In this document: positions 33,337-41,556 of the stretch, one piece after another
Layout: each line of letters starts with the position of its first letter
Numbering within the stretch: position 1 is the stretch's first letter
Origin: Clostridia bacterium
GTDB lineage: Bacteria > Bacillota_A > Clostridia > Oscillospirales > CAG-272
Length of the DNA stretch: 64,000 nucleotides
Assembly: GCA_017466455.1 (NCBI GenBank)
Contig: JAFTUD010000002.1
Location: 124,001 to 188,000, forward strand
Direction of reading: 5' to 3'
Notes under the pieces: model-generated
What the model saw: the letters and a program-made list of their open reading frames with translations, nothing else
Told to the model about the DNA's origin: nothing
Database searches by the model: none
Position numbers and translations under genes: made by a program

Positions 33337-35544
33337 TTAAGCATCAGCAAACTGAGTATACTCAGACATTTTTAAATAGAAATAAGAATTTTGTAGTGCC
33401 ATCTCCTCTCGTGTTTGGCGAAGCGCCTGGTATTCTATAAAGTCAAACATACCTATGCCCGAATTGTAAGACATTTCTTCAAAAAACTCTCCATAACAAT
33501 CTGAGGCAAATCTATCAGAGTAAGCCTTTTTCCTTGAAAGATAATATTTTGACTCAATAGGAACACCGTCAAGCTTGCCGACGGTTGTTTCAAAATCGTA
33601 AACATAATACCCGAATCTATTTTCAAGCCTGGAATATCGAGTTTCGGTCCAAGAGAAGATATTTTTAAGGATATAAACCAAAAGTGTATTATCTCCTCTT
33701 AAATTTCGCATATTTAAGTAAAAATCTCTAAAATGAGGATAAATAACATCGTGAACAAATCCGTTAAAAAACAGGCCCTTATATAAAACCTTAAGGTCAC
33801 TCTTGCCAACAATTTGAATAACGCTGAAGGTATCTCGTGTATTTGCGCCCAAGCTATCCGGTCTTTGCTCCTCGGAGAGAATGCGAACAAAAGGCTTAAA
33901 ATCTATCATAGCACGATGGCGAATCATCTTAATAGAATCTTCCGTTCCGTCATTTGTAGGATTAGCCTCGGCATCTTTTTTCTTCATTTCGCGATTTTCC
34001 TTTGAATTTCCTCGCTCCTTGCCAATTTCCGTAAGGCATATAACACCAAACTCAAATGCACCGGACTTCGCATTAAGCTCAACCATCTTCTTGCCAAGGC
34101 GTAGCATGTCAAAATCAATGATTTTTGCAAAGTGTGAAGCAAGCTCGCTCTCCCTGGGCGTACGATGGAAGAAGTCAGTAAACCAAAGAGGAAAAAATCC
34201 ATCATCACAATACATATCTTCACGAATAGAATAATTAGCAAATATTAAAGAGCATTGAGTAATATATACAAGATACGCCTTTGAATATGTAATTAAAGCT
34301 ACAAACAAATCAGTTATGCTTAAATCGTCATCGTGCTCCATTTTATATTTTTCAAAATCATAGCCCCAAAGATTTTCCTTACAAGGATTATCAATAAACT
34401 TTTGGTATTTATCGACAATATAATATTTTGTTGAAGAGAGATTAAATATCGTTTTATTTATATCAACAAGAGAGCTTCCATGCTCAGCAAGGTCCTCTTG
34501 GCGCTTAATATGATTTTCATAACAGCGCTTCAAATCATCCTCAAGCTTGAGCCAAGGGAAATTAGCAAACTTCAGATCCGTTCTTATAAGAATATCAAGA
34601 GCGTCATTTTTAAACATAACAGAATTTGAGAGACCCATATCAGTTATAAGCGTGGTCTTGCCACCACCCATAGTACAACAACCCAAAACACCAAGAGGCT
34701 GAGCGTTAATAAAGCCTCGGTTTTTCATTTCGTGATGCTCAAGGATAGAATAAGCTATCTTTTTAAGAATGCTCGTTATTATCAAATATATAACAGCAAG
34801 CCAAGCAATCAAAGGCAAGCCGGTAAAAGTAAGAAGCAAATCAAGAAGAAGCTTTAAAAAATAGCCAGGAAAAGAAGCAAACTCAAAGCTTGACATAAAG
34901 TACAAATAATACGATACAAGAGATATTAAAAGCGTTATAGCGTTAAGATTTAAAAGCCAAATAAATATAAAAAGCCTTAAGTAATATCGTTTTTCAAGTA
35001 AAAAGGATATAAAAGAATGTAGCCAAAGATATGCCAACATAAGCTTAGGCTCTACACGCGCCTTAAAAAACTGTAAGGGCCTTGTATCCTTATATTTGTC
35101 CTCTTCCTCTCCTTCGCTTAAATATAGCGCTTTTACGCGTGATATAATAAGCATTACAAGAGGAATTAAAAGCGACAAAATAGAGAGAACCAAAGAACCG
35201 TAAAAAAGAACAGCCATTGAATAATTTCTAAAATTAGCGCCTGAAAAAAGATAATCTCCAAAATATTCGCACTTATAAAGAAACTCGTTAAGGTCAAACG
35301 GAAGTATTTTCGCCAAATCAATATCCGGTATAAGTGTAACCGTAACAAGCTTGTCCTCAACGCTTAAATATGTAGCACAAATATAATATATAAAGCTATG
35401 ATAAAGGTCCACACAAGACTGCCATAAGCGTATATACGAAAGTTCGTATCTAAATATGGCAAAAATTATAGATATTAAAATCAAACCCAAAGCAACATAA
35501 TGCCTATGATTGATATTTTTAAAAAAGCCTTTTATTTTCGACAT
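33337..35544 (-). CDS. Membrane-anchored ATPase, Zot/pI-like filamentous-phage assembly candidate
   Basis: A 735-residue inner-membrane protein. About five or six helices occupy residues ~15-260, then a cytoplasmic P-loop domain: Walker A GCCTMGGGKTT (288-298) and a Walker-B-like FGVICLTEIGKERGN (499-513). The size of the membrane region and the LTEIG segment match what I recall of Zot/pI-type assembly ATPases of clostridial filamentous phages, which push ssDNA through the envelope; a TcpA/FtsK-like conjugation coupling ATPase is the alternative. Preceded 10 bp upstream by a 30-residue membrane peptide gene and followed by rep. Confidence 0.75.
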   Translation of the reverse strand: MSKIKGFFKNINHRHYVALGLILISIIFAIFRYELSYIRLWQSCVDLYHSFIYYICATYLSVEDKLVTVTLIPDIDLAKILPFDLNEFLYKCEYFGDYLFSGANFRNYSMAVLFYGSLVLSILSLLIPLVMLIISRVKALYLSEGEEEDKYKDTRPLQFFKARVEPKLMLAYLWLHSFISFLLEKRYYLRLFIFIWLLNLNAITLLISLVSYYLYFMSSFEFASFPGYFLKLLLDLLLTFTGLPLIAWLAVIYLIITSILKKIAYSILEHHEMKNRGFINAQPLGVLGCCTMGGGKTTLITDMGLSNSVMFKNDALDILIRTDLKFANFPWLKLEDDLKRCYENHIKRQEDLAEHGSSLVDINKTIFNLSSTKYYIVDKYQKFIDNPCKENLWGYDFEKYKMEHDDDLSITDLFVALITYSKAYLVYITQCSLIFANYSIREDMYCDDGFFPLWFTDFFHRTPRESELASHFAKIIDFDMLRLGKKMVELNAKSGAFEFGVICLTEIGKERGNSKENREMKKKDAEANPTNDGTEDSIKMIRHRAMIDFKPFVRILSEEQRPDSLGANTRDTFSVIQIVGKSDLKVLYKGLFFNGFVHDVIYPHFRDFYLNMRNLRGDNTLLVYILKNIFSWTETRYSRLENRFGYYVYDFETTVGKLDGVPIESKYYLSRKKAYSDRFASDCYGEFFEEMSYNSGIGMFDFIEYQALRQTREEMALQNSYFYLKMSEYTQFADA

Positions 35545-35554
35545 AAAACCACCT

Positions 35555-35647
35555 CTAAATTACACTAAAGGTATAAAAGGCGTAACCAACAAAGAAAGCT
35601 ATCGTTAAATAGCATAATATTTGCAATAAATATGCAAGCTTTTTCAT
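35555..35647 (-). CDS. 30-residue single-span membrane peptide
   Basis: MKKLAYLLQILCYLTIAFFV and ten more residues (GYAFYTFSVI), one hydrophobic span with a positive N-terminus. GAGGTG lies 10 bases before ATG 35647, and its stop is 10 bp from the Zot-like gene, whose ribosome site follows immediately. The size and topology recall the 32-33-residue minor coat proteins of Ff phages (pVII/pIX), but this is analogy only. Confidence 0.65.
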   Translation of the reverse strand: MKKLAYLLQILCYLTIAFFVGYAFYTFSVI

Positions 35648-35729
35648 TTTGTTTTTCACCTCACTTAATAAAGGTGGTCCAGCATTCCACCAAACCACCC
35701 AATTTTTTAAACAAATTTTCATTTTTATA

Positions 35730-35854
35730 TTGACAGATAAATCTTTTTGGATTATAATAATTACAAGATTTTAGCCAATGCCTGTACTTTGATTACAGGA
35801 ACTTGATGGAAACGTCGCTCGGGTTAAAATCTTTTTTTACTTTTTGTAATTATT
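35730..35854 (+). ncRNA. Consensus promoter driving a three-way-junction hairpin, opposite to the genes (candidate sso or small RNA)
   Basis: Perfect TTGACA (35730-35735), 17-bp spacer, TATAAT (35753-35758) on the plus strand, whereas all neighbouring genes are minus. The predicted transcript folds: P1 AGATTTTAGCC/GGGTTAAAATCT (35766-35776 with 35822-35832, 11 bp incl. one G-U) closing P2 CCTGTA/TACAGG (35781-35799) and P3 GATG-GAAA-CGTC (35805-35816, GNRA tetraloop), followed by TTTTTTT. An outer repeat ATAATTACAA/TTGTAATTAT brackets it. This may be a ~70-nt small RNA, or the RNA-polymerase-dependent complementary-strand origin of a ssDNA replicon. Confidence 0.7.
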
Positions 35855-36190
35855 AGCATATTTTTTGTTGAATTTTTTTATAGCAATCTTATCAACCTTA
35901 TGTAATCGCCAAACACCCTTTTCAGGCTTTTTCTCAATAGTTTTATCGCTATACCATCTTGGAACGCTAAACCTTGACGGGCGCGGATCCTTTGACACTA
36001 TATTAGGATTCTTTCGCATTTTAATTGTCGGCTCATTAAAAAAAGTTAAAGAATGAGTAATAACATTTACTTTAGCTTTATGCCCATGCTTAGCCGAAAC
36101 ATATACAACATGCGTATCTCCTCTTGGACTAATTACATCCGGATGAGTACAAACCCTAAATTCATTTTTTCTAAGATACTTTTTACCCAA
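35837..36190 (-). CDS. Small basic protein of the structural module
   Basis: A 117-residue, strongly basic protein (ends KKFNKKYANNYKK) with VCTHPDVISPRGDTHVVYVS near the start; no membrane segment and no family recognised. I see only a TTG start at 36190, with GGGGAG about 11 bases upstream; the start is uncertain. Its stop overlaps the T-tract side of the three-way-junction hairpin. A DNA- or RNA-binding role is suggested by charge only. Confidence 0.6.
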   Translation of the reverse strand: MGKKYLRKNEFRVCTHPDVISPRGDTHVVYVSAKHGHKAKVNVITHSLTFFNEPTIKMRKNPNIVSKDPRPSRFSVPRWYSDKTIEKKPEKGVWRLHKVDKIAIKKFNKKYANNYKK

Positions 36191-36220
36191 AACAAATCTT
36201 CACTCCCCACTTTAAATTTA

Positions 36221-36290
36221 AGGTGCTTCAAATTTATTTGAAGCACCTATTTTGTTAATACTTAGTATCTATTCCGTGCTTTTTTAGCAC
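36221..36290. other. Paired hairpins between two small element genes
   Basis: A perfect inverted repeat with 13-bp arms (AGGTGCTTCAAAT, 36221-36233, and its complement 36236-36248) and a 2-nt centre, followed 27 bp later by GTGCT-TTTTT-AGCAC (36276-36290). The minus-strand tract after the first stem is TTAAATTT. It may be an attenuator, or a DNA structure such as a packaging signal. Confidence 0.55.
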
Positions 36291-36308
36291 CTTTGAAACA
36301 ACAAGAAT

Positions 36309-36557
36309 TTATTTCCCCCATTTCCTGCCTCGAGCAACGCCAAGAGTATAAGCTCTCGCAGAGCGCTCACCGTAATTTCTTTTAATCGATTTTCTCATTC
36401 TCGAGGTTGCAACAGGACCAGGTTGATTTACACCGTCGCAAAAGCCACGAGAATAACTGTGCTTTGAAGAGCCAAAGCTCAAATTATGCTTTTGAGGATA
36501 TAAATCCCTATGAGCATGATATACCAACACATCTTGTCCAGAATGCTTTTTTGCCAC
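36309..36557 (-). CDS. Small basic protein of the structural module
   Basis: An 82-residue basic protein (pI high; GVARGRKWGK tail) with His-rich N-terminus (HSGQDVLVYHAHRDLYPQKH). GTG start at 36557 with GAGGTG 7 bases upstream, 11 bp after the previous small ORF. No family recognised. Charge and location between the spike-like and ATPase genes would suit a nucleic-acid-associated virion component, but that is speculation. Confidence 0.65.
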   Translation of the reverse strand: MAKKHSGQDVLVYHAHRDLYPQKHNLSFGSSKHSYSRGFCDGVNQPGPVATSRMRKSIKRNYGERSARAYTLGVARGRKWGK

Positions 36558-36568
36558 TTGTTTTCACC

Positions 36569-36769
36569 TCACTTCTTGTTATTCTTGCCGAAACGCTTTT
36601 TATAACTATCGCGCAAAGAGCGCTTATAGTTATTCCAACCTACAACAGTTTGATTAGAATAAGGATTATAAAGAAGACAACCATACGGAACCATGCCATC
36701 ATAATACCTTTCAGTCTTGCCTTTATAAACCTTACCTCTGCCGAAATTGTCTTTTACCCAATATGTAAT
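36569..36769 (-). CDS. 66-residue basic protein with probable ATT start
   Basis: An open frame reading ITYWVKDNFGRGKVYKGKTE at its N-terminus and ending RDSYKKRFGKNNKK. The frame has no ATG/GTG/TTG near its start; an ATT at 36769 lies 7 bases after AAGGGG. The only internal ATG (MVPYGCLLYN) lacks a ribosome site. Gene-like spacing to the next GTG (36557) supports reality. ATT initiation is rare and needs proof. Confidence 0.5.
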   Translation of the reverse strand: MTYWVKDNFGRGKVYKGKTERYYDGMVPYGCLLYNPYSNQTVVGWNNYKRSLRDSYKKRFGKNNKK

Positions 36770-36816
36770 AAAACCACCCCTTATTTTTATATAAACACTT
36801 GTGCACCAGCGTTATA

Positions 36817-36873
36817 TTATTTTTTAGGCATTTCGTAAACGAAACGCTCTTTATCATTTAAAAACTTTTTCAT
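36817..36873 (-). CDS. 18-residue ORF coupled to the 431-residue protein gene
   Basis: MKKFLNDKERFVYEMPKK. Its ATG overlaps the TGA of the preceding gene (ATGA, 36870-36873), a layout typical of translational coupling. Very short; may be a chance ORF. Confidence 0.35.
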   Translation of the reverse strand: MKKFLNDKERFVYEMPKK

Positions 36874-38165
36874 CTACGCTTAGCCCTCTTCTTTTTAAAT
36901 ACACCAACAGCGGAAAGAACAGCCATAAAGAGTATTCCAAAGCCTGCAACGCCGATAAGTATGCTTATAAGCTTTGTAGTTTCATTCTTAGTATTTTCGC
37001 CCTGAGTATCGGTTACACCGTTATCGTAGCCTTCGTTATATTGAGCCTTAAGAGTATTTTTAAACTCAACCGACGCTTTAAAATCATTTACACCAGCAGT
37101 CTTTCCGTTTGTAAATTGAAGGTCAAGAGCGTCAGCATATGCGTCAGATGCCTTAAATGCCTCTACGCCCTCGGTATAACCTGTTGAATACTTGTTATTA
37201 AGGGCATTTATATATTCCTCAGAGGACTTGTATTCCTCAGCGCCGGCAAGCTTTTCGGCATTAAGCTCAGCCTCGTATTCCTCTTGCGTCAATGGATCAT
37301 AATTATAGAAGAAATCAAACAAACTTTCGGACCAAACAGAAAGCGAATTTAGCCATTCGTAAGCCTCATAGTTGTCATATGTTACAATTTCCTGCAGCTC
37401 TGCAACTTTTGTCATTAAAGAAGAAAGATCTGTTATTTCATACTTCTTGCAGAATTCTTGAAATTCCAAAGCATTTGCTACAACAATTTTTTCCATATGA
37501 CCGCCGTTTAAAAATACAACAAAATATGAAAACGAGCCTTCAACAAGTTCTTGGGCCACAAAAGACTCTTCGGTACCTTCAGCCACATCCGCAACTGTAG
37601 CGTCGGAAGGAATATATACTAAATAGTTGTTAGGATTTAAATTTCCTTCCTTAAGCGCCTTTGCAACAGCTTCGCTAAGTTGCTCCTGAGTATACATGTC
37701 CTTTGTAGCTTCGCTTACCGCATTATCAAGGTCAGTTTGAGTATACTCTTTTTCCAAAAGAGCTTCGAATTCAGCATATGCCTGTTCAAAAGCTAATTTA
37801 ACCTCTTCTCGAATAAAACGATTATTTTTAGAGAACCTATCAGGATCAAGCGAGTCAGAAGAATGATATAAGTTAATCCCAACCTCCGAACCACTCGCAA
37901 TTTCCTCGTTCAAGTCTTCTATAACACCATCATTCAATATTCCAAAATAATCCAAGCTGATTTCTATACCAGACAAATCATGGCTGGTAAAAGCATAACC
38001 GTAGTATTTGGTAGTATGTACATCATATATATACCAATAATCCTCATCAACACTTCCTGAATCTCCAGGGTTAGAATTGCTCCATGCACTCGAAGTGACT
38101 GCAAATGCGAACAACATAGCAATTACGCTTATTGTTAAGATTAAAATTTTAAATTTTCTTTTCAT
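36870..38165 (-). CDS. Secreted, C-terminally membrane-anchored protein (spike/adsorption candidate)
   Basis: A 431-residue protein with a signal peptide (MKRKFKILILTISVIAMLFA, cleavage likely near SSA-W), a long acidic ectodomain, repeats of the type Y-x-x-G-x-x-x-G-V/F-x-x-F-K-A-S near residues 330-395, and a C-terminal membrane helix (LISILIGVAGFGILFMAVLS) followed by KKKRAKRR. The topology matches the pIII/pVI type of filamentous-phage end proteins. ATGA overlap with the upstream gene. No homolog identified. Confidence 0.75.
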   Translation of the reverse strand: MKRKFKILILTISVIAMLFAFAVTSSAWSNSNPGDSGSVDEDYWYIYDVHTTKYYGYAFTSHDLSGIEISLDYFGILNDGVIEDLNEEIASGSEVGINLYHSSDSLDPDRFSKNNRFIREEVKLAFEQAYAEFEALLEKEYTQTDLDNAVSEATKDMYTQEQLSEAVAKALKEGNLNPNNYLVYIPSDATVADVAEGTEESFVAQELVEGSFSYFVVFLNGGHMEKIVVANALEFQEFCKKYEITDLSSLMTKVAELQEIVTYDNYEAYEWLNSLSVWSESLFDFFYNYDPLTQEEYEAELNAEKLAGAEEYKSSEEYINALNNKYSTGYTEGVEAFKASDAYADALDLQFTNGKTAGVNDFKASVEFKNTLKAQYNEGYDNGVTDTQGENTKNETTKLISILIGVAGFGILFMAVLSAVGVFKKKRAKRR

Positions 38166-38968
38166 TTTCTATTTTTTCCTTTCTTTCTTATTGAAACAAA
38201 AACAAATATAAAGCCCGCGCTTAATATGGTTAATACAAGAGATACAATTGTGGACCAATCAGCGCCATTATTCTCGACACCATTAAGAGCGTCAGCGCTT
38301 CCGTCATTATATCCGGAATTATATCCACCATCATATTGAGCCTGAAGAGTCGCTTTATATTCAGCTCCATCTCTAAAGCTTGCAAGGCCATCAGCTACGC
38401 CCTTGTCATATTGAATGTCAGTTGCGTCATTGTAGCCTTGAGCATATCCAGACTCAAAGCCTGCGCTAACACCGGACTCATATTGCGCGTATAAATTATC
38501 CTCACATTCCTGCGAGCTCTTATATTCAGTTACTCCATCCGTCTTTCCGTTATTATATGCCTCAAAAACAGCACCTTGAAAATATGGACTTTCCTGCATA
38601 TCTTCATTAAATTGTTGAGAAGCTTTATAGTCCTCAATCGCTTTATTTTGAGCATTCGCTATAGCTTGAGCATAAGCCTCGGAATTTAAATATTCTTCCA
38701 AAAAAGCTTGCTTTTCTTCCTCGCTCAGCTCATTGCTTTCAAGCCCCGATTGATATCCATCATTAAAACCATCTTTATATCCTTCGTCATAATGGTTATA
38801 TGAGCCAGTACCATCTGGCGTACAACATCCACTATCGTGAGATGTATCATACGAGGCTCCATATTGAGTGCCTTCGTATTCGGATGGTATTTCAAACGCA
38901 AACGCCGTAAGGCAAAATAAAAACGCCAAAGCTACACAGAAAGAAAGCCTTAAAAATATTTTTTTCAT
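38162..38968 (-). CDS. Secreted, anchored repeat protein (spike candidate)
   Basis: A 268-residue protein: signal peptide (~1-24, ending TAFA), an ectodomain dominated by short repeats such as YDEGYKDGFNDGYQSG, ESGYAQGYNDATDIQYDKGV and YDGGYNSGYNDGSADA, and a C-terminal membrane helix followed by RKKGKNRK. The repeats are shared in style with the downstream 431-residue protein, suggesting duplication of a surface module. Overlaps both neighbours by 1-4 bp, so three genes form a coupled block. Acidic, extended or collagen-like ectodomain; function unknown. Confidence 0.75.
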   Translation of the reverse strand: MKKIFLRLSFCVALAFLFCLTAFAFEIPSEYEGTQYGASYDTSHDSGCCTPDGTGSYNHYDEGYKDGFNDGYQSGLESNELSEEEKQAFLEEYLNSEAYAQAIANAQNKAIEDYKASQQFNEDMQESPYFQGAVFEAYNNGKTDGVTEYKSSQECEDNLYAQYESGVSAGFESGYAQGYNDATDIQYDKGVADGLASFRDGAEYKATLQAQYDGGYNSGYNDGSADALNGVENNGADWSTIVSLVLTILSAGFIFVFVSIRKKGKNRK

Positions 38969-40902
38969 TATTTTTTACCCTTTCCTTTCTTAAATGGTTT
39001 AGTTAATACAGCAAACAAGCCTTTAAATACAGGCTTAATGATATCCCATACCTTAAAAACAACAAGCAAAACAAATAAAAACGCAATGATTTTTAGCGCC
39101 AATTCAAGCCAATTCCAAAAATCATTATTGTTAATACCCAGGTCAAGCACAGGCTTTTCGCTTGGTGTCCAAACATCAGATGCAAAATTTGTAGGAGAAC
39201 GCATTATAGGAAACACAGTATACACAGCGTTTCCATCATTATTTGTGTCCTTAAGAGTTACGCTTATCGTATCAAAGTTACGAATTGCTTCCGTTTCAAA
39301 AATATGAGCATTACAAACCTCAGCGTTTCCGGTTTCGTTATCAACAATTAAAGCGTCATAAGAACGATATCTTGTTGTATCGTAGCGAAGGATAAACCAA
39401 GTACAATCCTCATATTTTTCGTTATTAACGCGACAACTAAAGCAACAAGTACAATCGCCATATTCGCACCTTACATCAGCCTTATCAATTAAATACTTTC
39501 TTGAGAATTCTTCCGTTGAAAGATTTTTCAAATCCTTTAAATCAACAGACTGAAAAGCCGAATAAGTTATTTTTTCCCCTGTATCCTTTTCAAAATAATC
39601 ACCGTGCCAAAACTTTTCCCAGCCAGAGCATTTTTTATAAATATTAAGCTCCTTGTCCTCAAGCTCTACAGTAAATGTTTGATTATGTGACCAATTTGCC
39701 CAAAAAAGATTACTATTCCAATTTTCATTTTCCAAATACGCAATAACATCTTCACCAGGAACGGAAATCTCCTCAAAAGAGGTCACATTATCAGAATAAA
39801 AAACCATTGATATAGGGAACAAAGAATGATCAGCCGTAGGACCTATGACATCTGGAATAGGCTTTATTGACGGAGAAGACGACCATTTGTAGCCAACTTG
39901 ATTTTTATTTGGATTGAAAAATGTATTTTCATCCCACTTAATATAGCTTGAAAGCTTATCAACATTATGGCCCCAAACATAATAATCGTAAACGCAAGCA
40001 TCTATAGGAAACATCTTGTTATATAGAACGGAATATTTAAAACTATCACTTTGAGAATTAACCCAATTATTGTAAAACTCGTTTCTTACATCCTCATTAT
40101 CAACAACAAGCCCTTGGTTAGTCCAATATGACTCCCAAACAACATTCATAGCATAAATGCCACCATATTGCTTAAGTAATTTATTGCTTACCGGAAAATA
40201 AATTGATTGAATATCATCATATTCATCAATACCTTCAGTATCGACTCTGTAAAAAGTATGGAAAGCGTCCATTTCAAGAGTTGTTAAATCCTGAACAGAG
40301 GTATTTACATACCCAGCCTCATTATTAAAAAATTTAAATTCTTTACCGCAAAGGCAAGAGGACGCAGTAGAGCTTCCTTTTAAAAGCACCTCAATATCCG
40401 CTATGCGATAGTATCTATCAACCTTATCATTATATGTAGAATCAATTTCAACCTTATACTTAACCAAAAGTGCATTAGTATAAGAGCCTGTTTCAACCGT
40501 AGCACCATGCGTTTTAATCAAGGTTATATCTTTCTTCGAATAAGCATCCTTATTCTCATCATTTTCGCTTGAATAGATGGAAAGAGTTACCTTATCAATG
40601 CTCGTGTCCTTTACCAGCTCCTTCCTTGAAGGATTGTAAAGATAAACAAAGAGCTCAACATTTCCGTTTGAAGACCGTCCTTCCATAAGAGAAATAAGAT
40701 GCACGCTATCATCTTTTTTGGCAGGATAATCGTCAACATCAAACGCACCAGCAAAGGTATATTTAAAATCGTCTGTAATTTCAGTTCTTGACAAGTTAAC
40801 ATCGCTATTAACAGAAGATGGCTCGGAAGCAAAGATGGAAATAGGAAAAACGGACGCAAGCATTAGCAATGTAAATACAAAGCATATTATTTTTCTTCTC
40901 AT
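38968..40902 (-). CDS. Large secreted, C-terminally anchored protein (structural/adsorption candidate)
   Basis: A 644-residue protein with a signal peptide (MRRKIICFVFTLLMLASVFP, cleavage near IFA-S), a beta-rich ectodomain with Cys pairs (SCLCGKEF; CEYGDCTCCFSCRV), and a single membrane helix (~595-620) followed by a basic tail ending KKGKGKK. Ribosome site GGAAGGTGAG precedes the ATG. It is first of three consecutive secreted anchored proteins after the internal terminator. The size exceeds Ff pIII; an envelope-displayed or virion-tip protein is inferred from topology alone. Confidence 0.75.
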   Translation of the reverse strand: MRRKIICFVFTLLMLASVFPISIFASEPSSVNSDVNLSRTEITDDFKYTFAGAFDVDDYPAKKDDSVHLISLMEGRSSNGNVELFVYLYNPSRKELVKDTSIDKVTLSIYSSENDENKDAYSKKDITLIKTHGATVETGSYTNALLVKYKVEIDSTYNDKVDRYYRIADIEVLLKGSSTASSCLCGKEFKFFNNEAGYVNTSVQDLTTLEMDAFHTFYRVDTEGIDEYDDIQSIYFPVSNKLLKQYGGIYAMNVVWESYWTNQGLVVDNEDVRNEFYNNWVNSQSDSFKYSVLYNKMFPIDACVYDYYVWGHNVDKLSSYIKWDENTFFNPNKNQVGYKWSSSPSIKPIPDVIGPTADHSLFPISMVFYSDNVTSFEEISVPGEDVIAYLENENWNSNLFWANWSHNQTFTVELEDKELNIYKKCSGWEKFWHGDYFEKDTGEKITYSAFQSVDLKDLKNLSTEEFSRKYLIDKADVRCEYGDCTCCFSCRVNNEKYEDCTWFILRYDTTRYRSYDALIVDNETGNAEVCNAHIFETEAIRNFDTISVTLKDTNNDGNAVYTVFPIMRSPTNFASDVWTPSEKPVLDLGINNNDFWNWLELALKIIAFLFVLLVVFKVWDIIKPVFKGLFAVLTKPFKKGKGKK

Positions 40903-40923
40903 TTTTATCTCACCTTCCTAAAA

Positions 40924-40951
40924 AACAGGCTAACTATTAAATTAGCCTGTT
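40924..40951 (-). terminator. Internal terminator after the 180-residue membrane protein
   Basis: Perfect 10-bp stem AACAGGCTAA/TTAGCCTGTT, 8-nt loop, then TTT TT on the minus strand. It separates the first two structural genes from the spike-like genes, comparable to the terminator after the major coat gene of Ff phages. Confidence 0.83.
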
Positions 40952-40971
40952 CTTTATTATTTAATAGTTAC

Positions 40972-41514
40972 TTATTTACCGATGGTATAAAAGTCGCCAG
41001 CGCTTGAGCCTTCAACAAGTACAGGACGGAAGGTTGCGTCAACATTTTCACCAGCGCAAACAACGATATATACAGTGCATGTTGTATCGTTAGTAGCAAT
41101 AGTGAAGGTTGAATCCTCTTCCATATCTGCAATGATGGTTTCCTCGCCATTTACGATTGAAAGATAATATGTATCCTCATCCGTATTCTTAACGCCTGAG
41201 CTGATTGTATACTTACCAACCTCAAGTGTTACATCCTGGATAGCAATCATAACATCTGCCTCAGTCTTATTTTTACCCTCAACAGTAATCTCGCCTTCCT
41301 CTGATACAGTTATTGCAAGTCCATCATCACGCTTATCCTCAAGCGTATCGTTATATGCCTCGACATTGATAAGGTTATCGGGGTTAAGTTCTCTTACATC
41401 GAAATCAGTAAATCCCTTGGTTATAAAACCAAACAAAGCCGACAAGCCAACAGCAATTAGCACAGCTACAGTAATAATGCCGGCTTTATTTCCGAAAATT
41501 TTTCTTTTTGCCAT
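40972..41514 (-). CDS. Membrane-anchored surface protein (possible coat component)
   Basis: A 180-residue protein with a basic N-terminus and one membrane helix (AGIITVAVLIAVGLSALFGF, ~11-30), followed by an acidic, beta-strand-rich ectodomain without cysteines except one. GAGGTG precedes the ATG. It lies between the ssDNA-binding-like gene and a strong terminator, so it should be the most abundantly transcribed structural gene. It is larger than typical major coat proteins (50-80 residues), so coat function is a hypothesis. Confidence 0.7.
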   Translation of the reverse strand: MAKRKIFGNKAGIITVAVLIAVGLSALFGFITKGFTDFDVRELNPDNLINVEAYNDTLEDKRDDGLAITVSEEGEITVEGKNKTEADVMIAIQDVTLEVGKYTISSGVKNTDEDTYYLSIVNGEETIIADMEEDSTFTIATNDTTCTVYIVVCAGENVDATFRPVLVEGSSAGDFYTIGK

Positions 41515-41556
41515 GTTTTCACCTCATGTTTTTCGTTTTATTAGCAGTCTTAATTT

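Noticed and set aside
35765..35838. Self-cleaving ribozyme or known riboswitch in the three-way junction
   Set aside because: The GAAA loop and GATG tempted a hammerhead reading, but the CUGANGA core and cleavage site are absent, and I recognise no riboswitch class.
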